Positions 56,296 to 64,000 of a stretch of 64,000 bases of DNA are shown here, piece by piece. Source of the stretch: Ctenosaura bakeri (lineage: Eukaryota > Chordata > Lepidosauria > Squamata > Iguanidae); contig CAOLHI010000935.1 in NCBI GenBank assembly GCA_948474755.1, positions 413,574-477,573 of the forward strand. The letters are read 5' to 3'. Within the stretch, counting starts at the first letter, position 1. Each line of letters opens with the position of its first letter. The translations under genes were made by a program, and so were the position numbers. The notes beneath the pieces were generated by a model. That model made no database searches. It was given only the letters and a program-made list of their open reading frames with translations, and was not told where the DNA came from.

Positions 56296-56321
56296 ATAAA
56301 TAAATAAATAAATAAATAAAT
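56296..56321. repeat. (AAAT)n microsatellite
   Basis: About six AAAT units. Confidence 0.9.
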
Positions 56322-56479
56322 GTTTATGGCTGTAACCTCAGAATGTGGCTTCTGGAGTATTACGTTCTGGTAGTGCTTGGAGCATCAATAGGGGCAAGTG
56401 GTGGTTCCAGGTCAGCGGGATGGTAAATCCACATTAAAGTTGCTATCTAAGCTGCTAAACATATTTTGGGGCAAAGATT

Positions 56480-56520
56480 CAGCACTTTGGATAGCTCCTC
56501 CAAAGTTCAGATTGAACTCA
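56480..56520 (+). repeat. Short repeat R2
   Basis: 'attcagcactttggatagct' then 'cctccaaagttcagattgaa'. Confidence 0.45.
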
Positions 56521-57114
56521 AGAGCAGGCCCATTATCACACTGCACAGAAGACACCAGCTGCTACTGCATGTGAAATCTATGAAGAAACATCTTGATGAA
56601 GCTAAATTCTTCATAAACTCTTATGTTCTGATTATCCTGGAAACTTGATCATTTTGTCAAATTAGAATACCCCATCAGTTTTCCAGATGTTCAGCAAAGG
56701 CCTGTCCCAAGACATGTGGCAGCTTGAGGGTGGAGAAAAAAAGAAGAATACGCTTATCCCCAATTGTATCTGGAGAAGCTGACCAGAATGGACACTAGAT
56801 CCTAATGGCACACTGGTGGTGGAACTGTGTCTTCCATTACAACTGAACAGAACAACTTAGTTTAGGGGAGGCAGGGCAGGCTGCATGACACACACAACTC
56901 TGCCCTCCAGCATCTCTCTGTCACTCTCTGTTTCCCAAAATCTATCGCTTGAGGTAACTGCCTCACTCTGCTGAACAGGAGGGCTGGCCCTAGAAACGAT
57001 GTTCCATGTTCTATGAGAGTGATATATTCAATACATACGCTCCCGTCACACACTTAAAAGGGAAATGAGGCTGTGCTACATGTCTTGCCTCTGAAGCCAT
57101 GAAGATCACTAGCA

Positions 57115-57212
57115 GAGCTTGGAAAAGTTACTTTTTGGGGACCACAGTTCTTTCCATACTGTCTGGGGTTTCTGAAAGTTGTAGTCCAAAAAAGTAACTT
57201 CCCCAAGCCCCT
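57115..57212. mobile_element. Palindromic MITE, 'aactcccagaatcc' family, complete
   Basis: The best copy of the family: 'agagcttggaaaagttactt' at one end and 'aaaagtaacttccccaagcc' at the other, about 98 bp in all. Confidence 0.7.
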
Positions 57213-57379
57213 CCTTTGAATGTCCACATTTCAGTCATAGATGTTAGATGTCTGAGAAGTGGACACCTATATGTGTACACACCTGTGAGATGCTTGAACT
57301 CTGTGCAAACAGTTTTTCAGACCCCTTAGAAGCCTAGAGGCATGCATTTCTCTTTCTCTGACATTGAGAGGAAGGTGAG

Positions 57380-57416
57380 GGTCAAAGGGACTGAGACCCT
57401 CACAGTCCCTTTGACC
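57380..57416. repeat. Perfect 13-bp inverted repeat (hairpin)
   Basis: GGTCAAAGGGACT (57380-57392) and AGTCCCTTTGACC (57404-57416) with an 11-bp loop. Confidence 0.85.
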
Positions 57417-57773
57417 ACATAAAAGCACTTTATAAGATTAACATGTTGATGTGGCCCTGGTGTATACGGATTATTGAAGTGTTCCTTTATGTTCTTAGGG
57501 GGAAAAAACATTTCCACTAAATATGGATAGCTAAAAGTATTGAGAGCTTGGCAACCACAACTTTTCAGTACTGTTCCACCTTCTAAATTGCTATTAGTTG
57601 ATCTGTGACAAAATCCAAACAGGTACACTTACATTTTGCTACAAGATTAGGCATGTTCAGTAAAATATGTACTTGTAAACTCAACAAATATTGAAGGAAC
57701 ATCATGCAATGCATTGTTAATAGCCATGCAACCAAAGAAGATTGCACCACTTTTTTTTCCAATGGCTGATAAT

Positions 57774-57940
57774 GGCCAATTCCACACTAGCACTGTTATA
57801 GTGCTATTGTTCAACTTTCAACATCCTATGGAATCCTTAAACGACCTCTTCCTAAACTGCAAACCCCGGGATTCCCTGGGATTCCAAAGGATGTTGAAAG
57901 TTAAATAACAGCACTGTAACAGTCTAGTGCAGAAATGGCT
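57774..57940. mobile_element. Palindromic MITE, GGCCATTTC family
   Basis: Ends GGCCAATTCCACACTAGC and AGTCTAGTGCAGAAATGG(C/T), flanked by AAT on both sides (57771-57773, 57941-57943). Arms 'ctttcaacatcctatggaat' and 'aaggatgttgaaagtt' are inverted. Confidence 0.8.
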
Positions 57941-58013
57941 AATAAGACAGTTTTGCTTCTGGAGGAAGAGAATGAAGAAGAGCTGATTGGATGAGATTTG
58001 CCAGAAAACCCAG

Positions 58014-58066
58014 TGTTTGTTTGTTTGTTTGTTTGTTTAAATCTATCTATCTATCTGTCTATCTAT
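58014..58066. repeat. (GTTT)n and (ATCT)n microsatellites
   Basis: Six GTTT units followed by an ATCT/GTCT run. Confidence 0.9.
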
Positions 58067-58149
58067 CTTGCCTTTATTGTGGGATTTTAGGGCAACCTAC
58101 AGATAAAACAATAAATAATTTGAGATAAAAACAATAGTTTAAACATGAA

Positions 58150-58242
58150 ATTCTGCTAGTCCCAATCAGAGTAGATGCACTAAATCCATGGAATTCAGAT
58201 AACTGTTGACTTAACTGGGATTTAAGCAACTGGATTTAGGCG
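58150..58242. repeat. MITE copy (GGATTTAGGC end)
   Basis: 'ctagtcccaatcagagtaga' and 'aactggatttaggc' match the 29465-29594 family. Confidence 0.5.
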
Positions 58243-58466
58243 ACCAGTGCAAAATATCTCCCACAAGTAGAATGTATGGTATTTTGGGTGAACTGGTTTT
58301 GTGCATGTCTCTCAGAAATGTTGTCACAAAATAAAAGTGTTACTTTGCCCCCCAAACACACGCAGACATCACTATGTTAAAATATATTATTCTCAATCTG
58401 TATGCATTTATTCCCCATCTGCTTTACAAAGAATGCAGGATGGAATGCACATATATTGCAAAAGAC

Positions 58467-58602
58467 AGTTGTTTTTTTATGCCCTCAAGTCATTTCTGAC
58501 TAATGGCAATCCTAAGGCAAACCTATCATGACGTTTTGGGGGGCTGAGAGGGTGTGACATGCTCAAGGTCATCCAGTAGGTTTCCATGGCCAAGTGGGGA
58601 AT
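58467..58602 (-). mobile_element. Sauria SINE, 5'-truncated
   Basis: 'atgccctcaagtcatttctg' then 'aaggcaaacctatcatgacg' and 'ggtcatccagtaggtttcca'. The tRNA-like head is missing after 'caagtggggaatcc'. Confidence 0.85.
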
Positions 58603-59006
58603 CCAAAATAAAATGATTTTATTGTCCATATGTCAAATCAGAGAAACAAGGATTTTAAAATGCATCTTATGCACAATTTTGTATAAAGCTTCCATAAATT
58701 ATTTTAATACATGAGAAATTCTTTTCACTCAACATTCCTTTTCATGGTCCCCAATTTGGTAAAACAATGAAAGTTTAAGTTTAAAATACCCCAAACCTCT
58801 GAAATTGCAAAGTGGAAATCAATGTTGTCCTCACATGTTTAGACGTTTGAGGATCAACCAAGCTTCATCCAACTGCTGGGAATCTTACAGAGAACCAGTG
58901 CCAGTGAAGTTACTGACTATATAAATCATCAGAGAAAGTGTCATTTCCAGAGAGTGCAATGAAAATTATTTTGACAATATTTTTCAGGATTGGCTCCAGA
59001 CTAGTA

Positions 59007-59527
59007 GCCTTTCATGTTACACAATTATAGCACTATTTGTTCTTATATCCCATCAAGTCAGCTTCAGCTTACGGTAACTCTATGGCTTAGAGACCTCCAA
59101 GATCTCCAGTCATCAACTGTCCTGCTCATGTTTTGCAAACTCAGGGACATGGTTTCCTTGATTGATTCAATCCACCTGTAGTGTGGTCTCCCTCTTTTCT
59201 TTGACTTCCATTATATCAACCTTTTCCAGTGAGTCACATCATCTCATGATATGTTCAAAGTACAACCACCTCAGATCATTCATCTTTGTTTCTAGTGAGA
59301 ATTCAGGCTTGATTTGCTCTAATATTAGTCTACACAAAAAGGTACATTAATTGACATGGCAACGTCCTATACAATCCTGAGGTTTTCAGTTTAGAGAAGA
59401 GTATTTAGAATTCTCAGCCACTGAGCAATAGTGTTTCACCAAACTATGAACCTCAGGATTCCATAAGACATCATCATGGCATTTAAAGTGAATTCATAGT
59501 GCTACCCTTGTGGAGTGTGAAAGGGCC
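59007..59527. mobile_element. TTTCACAC-family MITE split by a Bov-B fragment
   Basis: The left end 59007-59035 ('gcctttcatgttacacaatt') and the right part 59340-59527 (arms 'gacatggcaacgtcctatac' and 'cataagacatcatcatggca', end 'gtggagtgtgaaagggc') belong to one element. Confidence 0.7.
59036..59338 (-). mobile_element. Bov-B LINE 3' fragment inside a MITE
   Basis: Antisense blocks 'cccatcaagtcagcttcagc', 'gatctccagtcatcaactgt', 'ttccagtgagtcacatcatc' and 'tctcatgatatgttcaaagt' match the Bov-B copies at 2078 and 49361. Confidence 0.85.
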
Positions 59528-60612
59528 TGCAGTCAACTGAGCTTAGATTTTTGTTCAAAGTCAATGGGGCAAGTTAGCCACAGTTTAACTTAAGTTTCCC
59601 TGATTTCAACAACAGCAGCAGAATTCAATGAAGTTAGAACCAAACCAGAATCTTTAATATGTGAAAAGCATGGATCATCAATCACCCTAATTTCTCTCAT
59701 ATATACTAATAGTGACTTTAGTTCTCCAACATCCAGTCCTTATGTAGCCAAAATGACAACATCTGTGAACAAGAGGGAAGCATCTGCAGGCTGGAGGAAT
59801 ACCAGGAGTATGGCTATGGGCAGTGGGGGTAGGAGGAATAAAGAACTGTCCTTCCAAATAAGAATTGTGTCCTCCATCCCCATGAACTTTTCCTTCAGTC
59901 CTCAGATTTGTAGCTTGGCAGAGAGTGAGGCATTGAAAAGATTCCTACTAAGGACTTTTACATTTGCTTTGTTCACATTCCCCTGGTACCTTTGCCTGTC
60001 CCTTCTGTTTGGATGCTTAGATTGTATTTCTAAATTTCCAGCTGAAGTTTTACATTTCTGCAATGCTAGAAATTGGGGGACTGAAGGAAAATGTCACAAG
60101 AGACAGCAGAATTCTTATTTGGGAAGGTAGATTTCTTTTAAAATTATTTATTTCCCACTCCCATCTCTAAGGAAGAGCCTTCATATACAGCCATATGAAG
60201 ACTTAGCTTGCTCTGTAGCTATGGAATGCTAATTGTTTTGGCCAGGAGAGAATGCAAAATCTGGGGCAGGTAGGGGAATGGAGCAGTTTGTGTTGCAACA
60301 ATATTGTTGTGGTTCCTACTTTTTGGCATTTAAAAATACCCTTGGAAAAGTAGCTGTGACTCAGGATAAAATGTATTGATGTGGGTGTTCTAAAAGAAAC
60401 CATCCAGTTAGCCCATCAGTGGCTCAGAACAACAACAACACCAACCACCAAATCTGTAAATGACTGAGGCCACTGAATGCATTATCTGTGTTAGAAAATA
60501 TATCTGGAACAAAAAGATTCCTTTAGATGCTTTCAGATTTGTTGCCATTTGTTTAAGCTTGAGCTACTCTGCACACTTTGTGAAAGAAGGCAGAGGACAG
60601 CTTGATTAATCT

Positions 60613-60808
60613 TGCTTGTTCTCAGGTGCCTTCAAGACTTTGCTGACTTATGGCAACCCTAAGACAATATCCTATCACAGGATTTTCTGGGGCTGAGAGT
60701 GTGTGATGTTTTCAAGGTCACCAAGTAGGTTTCCATCACTGGGCAGCGAATTGAAGCCTGGTCTCCAGAGCTGTAGTCTAACACTTAAACCACTACACCA
60801 TGCTGGAC
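60613..60808 (-). mobile_element. Sauria SINE with perfect 10-bp target duplication
   Basis: TGATTAATCT occurs at 60603-60612 and 60809-60818. The body includes 'cttatggcaaccctaagaca', 'gattttctggggctgagagt' and the reversed head 'aaaccactacaccatgctgg'. Confidence 0.92.
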
Positions 60809-61477
60809 TGATTAATCTATTGCCCATTAATTAGTTTTGGTATATTTGGGATAAACTACATGAGACATCAAATGCATGAATGCAGGTTTTTTTTAAAAAA
60901 AAAATTTAAATAGCATCCATAGCATCTGCAGGAGACTGGACCATGTAGGGCTATCCCATGTAGGAAAGGATTTAATCTTTTGTCCCTACTGAAAATAGAT
61001 TTTTGTGAAGCTATTAACTGAAAGAAAGGAACTTCCAAATGACACAAACAAAAGCTTTTTTCCTTTGGTAAATAGCAGGTTCAGAGGACAGGCTTGTGGC
61101 AGGAGAACAGCATGCAAAACATGATGACATGCCTTGCCTTTGATAACACAGTTGTGATCCTGGCTGAACGTCCCCATGGTTGCTATTGAATTTTTTTTTA
61201 CTGCTTTCCATTTCTTCTCCCTTTTTTCCATCTCTCTAATGCTGCAATCCTAGGAGAAGATTCTACTGATCATAGTAGCACCTCATAGGAACGAACACAG
61301 TACATCGTTAACCTATGAAACTCACTTCTGGAGGATACAGAAGGCTTTCAAAGGAGATTAGATAAAGGCTTTCAGAAGGAATTAGGGCTTTGATCTGGTC
61401 AAGCAGGGTAATTTCTTAGGATTGTGCTGTAACTGTGATTTTAGTGGCTTTTCAGGAAGATCCTCCAAAGCAGAGAA

Positions 61478-61570
61478 AGGCAACCTGATGTTCTTCAGAT
61501 GCTGTGTGCTATACTTACATATCACTGTCTGGGATTTATGAGATTTACAATCCAAAAAGATCTGGAGGGC
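61478..61570. repeat. Degraded 'gatgttcttcagatg' palindromic repeat
   Basis: 'caacctgatgttcttcagat' then 'gagatttacaatccaaaaag'. Confidence 0.4.
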
Positions 61571-61781
61571 ATAAAATTGCCTCTTCTTGCTCTGGAAATC
61601 ACATTACTGTTTTAAGAATATGAGAATTCAAGAATAACCCTGTTTGTTTGACTGGAGATTGCTGCATCTAGTACCTGAAAGCCAGTGATCTGAAAAGTGG
61701 ATGAGGGAAGACTGAGCTCAAATCCTCGCTAGGCCATGTATGCTGGGTGTCTTGGAAAGTCAATGGCAGCCTAATAACCTC

Positions 61782-61962
61782 GGCCATTTCTGCACTAGAC
61801 AGTTATAGTGCTATTATTCCACTTTCCACATCCTATGGAATCCTGGGGTTTGCGGTTTAGGAAGAGGCCTTTGAGGCCCCTCCCTAAACTGCAAACCCCA
61901 GGGTGCCATAGGATGTAGAAAGTGGAATAATAGCACTATAACTGTCTAGTACGAAAAAGGCT
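61782..61962. mobile_element. Palindromic MITE, GGCCATTTC family, CTC duplication
   Basis: 181 bp; the ends match the family; CTC on both sides (61779-61781, 61963-61965). Arms 'cctatggaatcctggggttt' and 'aaaccccagggtgccatagg' are inverted. Confidence 0.8.
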
Positions 61963-62194
61963 CTCATCTGCAAAATGGGCAGGACCCACACCACAAGGTA
62001 GGGAAGTCATTTAATAATGGTGTTAACGTGATAATGACTTCAAGCACTTCTGTGATATTTTAAATATAATGACTTCTCAGGTCACTTGATGGTCTTGTAA
62101 GACTCGCGCTGTCCTGTTAACAGCTTCATAAAATAGTTAATAGAAGTGTTAAATGTATTTTAAGGATACCCTGAAATCCTGTATACCAGCTTTA

Positions 62195-62305
62195 CCCAAT
62201 CTGGTACCTACCAGGTATATTGGACTGTACCTCCTATCATCCTGAGTCAACCCAACCAGCTGTCTGGGATGATGAGAGCCCAACATAGCTGGAGGACACC
62301 CATTT
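62195..62305. repeat. Palindromic 'ttggactgtacctcctatca' repeat
   Basis: The left half 'atattggactgtacctccta' and the right half 'gatgatgagagcccaacata' are inverted around 'caacccaaccagctgtctgg'. Confidence 0.5.
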
Positions 62306-62329
62306 CAGGAATGCTGCTGTACACACTTA

Positions 62330-62390
62330 CCTGGGAGTTAGCTCCATTAAATTCAATAGAATTTACTTCAGAGTGAACATGTATATGTTT
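62330..62390. repeat. 'ctccattaaattcaataga' dispersed repeat
   Basis: 'ctgggagttagctccattaa' followed by 'tttacttcagagtgaacatg', a common squamate repeat with the 'cattgaactcaatgggactt' core. A related piece is at 138-182. Confidence 0.5.
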
Positions 62391-62410
62391 TCACTTTTAG
62401 CATCACTCTA

Positions 62411-62590
62411 AAGCACGGTGTCGTGGATGAGCATTGGACTGTGATCCCAGGGTGTGGTTCCCCGCTTAGCCATGGAAACCTACCGGGTGACCTTTGGTGT
62501 TGTCACACATTCTCAGCCTTAATATTCACCCTGGGTCATCATAAGTTGGAAATAACTTGAAGGCACACAACAACAACAACAACAACAACA
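62411..62590 (+). mobile_element. Sauria SINE with (ACA)n tail
   Basis: Head 'acggtgtcgtggatgagcat', box-B-like 'gtggttcccc', 'catggaaacctaccgggtga', tail 'atcataagttggaaataact' and a long ACA repeat at 62566-62590. Confidence 0.88.
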
Positions 62591-62779
62591 AGAGAGAAAT
62601 AAGGAGGTACTGCTTAGGCCATTTGCTTAAAAACCAACATTTTTAAAACCAGAGAGAGATCCAGTCAAAGTAAATAAGTTTTGTATCCTATTGCCTTCCA
62701 TGAGAGTGTTAAACATCTGCTTTAACATTTTATGCTGAAATCAATGAAACCTAAGAGTGCTTATAACTGACTGGATTAA

Positions 62780-62911
62780 GGCCATTTCTGCACTAGCTTG
62801 CTATGGTGCTATTATTCGACATTCAACATCCTATGCAATCTTGGGGTTTGCAGTTTTGGGAGGGCCCTCAAAGGAATAGTAGCACTAAAACAGACTAATA
62901 TGGGAATGGCC
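62780..62911. mobile_element. Palindromic MITE, GGCCATTTC family, internally deleted
   Basis: 132 bp; TAA on the left (62777-62779), GAA on the right (62912-62914). Ends GGCCATTTCTGCACTAGC and ACTAATATGGGAATGGCC. Confidence 0.75.
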
Positions 62912-63465
62912 GAAGTCTCACTAATTTGAAACTTGACTAAACACTGGCCTAACTCTTTTATAGAAACCAATAAGATTTTAAATGCCATATCTTAACAAAA
63001 GACATAAGCCTATAAAATTAAAGCCAGTTATGATACTTTAAGATACTCCCTCTAATAAATTGGGACTAAAGACATTTTGCATTTAGTTTTGGCAAAACCT
63101 ACCATGGTTTCTGAAACAAACATTGCTATCTTTTTCAACAGGCAAGGTGCATTTTGGTCCTGTTAATTTTCACCTTTCAAATTGCATACTGCCTTACATC
63201 AGTGAATATCTACCTAAAAATAGCTGATAAATATAACTGCCAGCTGGGGAGATCCAGAAAGACCACCACTCAACTTGCTTTCTGTTTGTGGGTTCCCCTA
63301 GCCATACAGAAACAAATAAATCTGAAACTCAGGTGAGACTGTGCTATATTCTAGTAAGAATTTAATTTTACAACATGTTGAGGTAAGATAATTCCTAAAA
63401 GCCCTTGATGTGACACTGTACAGCAATGCCTGACTCTAAAAGAAAAGAGCTTGTCAGTCACTCTG

Positions 63466-63640
63466 TGGGGCCATAGCCCAGTAGAACAACATATGCTTTG
63501 GATACTAAGGGTCCATAATATCTCCCATTCTAAAGGTTTTCAGGTAGTATATTAGCAGAATGAGGAACATCTTTTGCCTACAATGGATGCTGGTGGCCAG
63601 AGTATACAACAGTAAACTAGATGGACTATCTGACTCAGTA
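63466..63640 (+). mobile_element. tRNA-derived SINE of a second type, degraded
   Basis: 'ggggccatagcccagtagaa' and 'catatgctttggatactaag' resemble a tRNA head (box A 'tagctcagtggtagagca'-like), and 'taaactagatggactatctg' then 'actcagtagatt' resembles the 3' part of a common lizard SINE with 'gagctagatggaccaatggt'. The head lacks a clear box B. Confidence 0.55.
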
Positions 63641-63891
63641 GATTTCATATTAGATGGGCTGATTTTTATCTGCACTGCCTTCTTCAAAATTTAAGTATCT
63701 GCCAGAAGATTTCTTGCCATGAATTCTTTGGCTTAAGCTCCATAGTGCAGACTCCTGGCTGGGATCACTTGAAGTTTATGATGTATTCACAAGAACTGGT
63801 AAGAGAGAAAGTTTATTGAATGGGTGCAAGTGGAGCCTACCACATGAGGGCATAAATAGTGGTATGATTGCTTAAGGCTGGGAGTAGGCAG

Positions 63892-63985
63892 CTATGGCCC
63901 TACAGATGTTTTTTGACTTATAACTCACATCAGTCCTAGACAGCATAGCTAGTGGTGAGGAATGAAGGACGCTGTAGTCCAAAAA
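63892..63985. repeat. 'ccctacagatgttttttgac' palindromic repeat
   Basis: The left half 'tggccctacagatgtttttt' and the right half 'aggacgctgtagtcc' are inverted. Confidence 0.5.
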
Positions 63986-64000
63986 TGAGAGCCAGCATGT

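Larger units (their letters stand above)
22998..64000 (-). other. Upstream/5' intronic region of the DGKG-like gene; no second gene seen
   Basis: A 41-kb stretch 5' of the first coding exon. Type I diacylglycerol kinase genes commonly have non-coding 5' exons, so part of this may be intron, but no such exon or promoter could be placed. CpG-rich sequence here is confined to the transposon at 24631-25096. Long ORFs are not conserved-looking or fall in repeats. I see nothing identifiable in about 23000-24300, 25900-26680, 26980-28620, 31560-33390, 37800-39160, 39920-40440, 40490-41630, 42640-44840, 50100-50730, 50820-52630, 53910-55110, 56520-57110, 59530-60600, 60820-61470 and 62920-63460, apart from short simple repeats listed separately. 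Confidence 0.6.

Noticed and set aside
59753..60130. 125-codon plus-strand ORF
   Set aside because: No family recognised and no supporting exon structure; length is within chance for a 64-kb AT-rich window.

Overview
This window is nuclear DNA from a vertebrate, almost certainly a squamate reptile (a lizard; iguanian is a guess). The evidence is the repeat set: tRNA-derived Sauria SINEs with a Bov-B-like tail ending in ACA repeats, 5S-rRNA-derived SINEs with the same tail, Bov-B (RTE), CR1 and L2-type LINE pieces, a SPIN-type hAT transposon, and many short palindromic DNA transposons (MITEs). There is no operon structure, and nearly all long ORFs are chance readings of introns or repeats.

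One gene can be supported. Three exons on the minus strand (22931-22997, 14080-14156, 1471-1636) join in a continuous reading frame. Each splice boundary seen has a sound site, and together they encode the first ~103 residues of a type I (calcium-regulated) diacylglycerol kinase, best matched to DGKG. The start codon is at 22997. The rest of the gene (EF-hands, C1 domains, catalytic domain) lies beyond the left edge. Introns of 8.8 kb and 12.4 kb separate the exons, and the 41 kb to the right of the first coding exon would be the 5' UTR intron and upstream DNA. No other gene, tRNA gene, CpG-island promoter or CRISPR was found.

Layout. 1-1470: intron with a GC-rich MITE. 1471-1636: exon c. 1637-14079: intron with a Bov-B 3' end and MITEs. 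14080-14156: exon b. 14157-22930: repeat-dense intron containing a 180-bp near-perfect palindrome, a 1.7-kb hAT with perfect 8-bp target duplication, a SPIN-like hAT with perfect 8-bp duplication and a foreign GC-rich core, and a ~1.3-kb foldback hAT inserted inside an older repeat. 22931-22997: exon a with the ATG. 23000-64000: non-coding DNA with a GC-rich MITE, a 5S-derived SINE, several Sauria SINEs (two with clear target duplications), CR1 interrupted by a hAT, a pogo/Tigger-like element, and two Bov-B fragments inserted into MITEs.

The most useful signals are the nested insertions with readable target duplications, which give a relative chronology, and the composite hAT elements (SPIN-like ends around a GC-rich core; a giant hairpin) inside the DGKG-like intron. 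Repeat family names come from recognising sequence, not from a database search.
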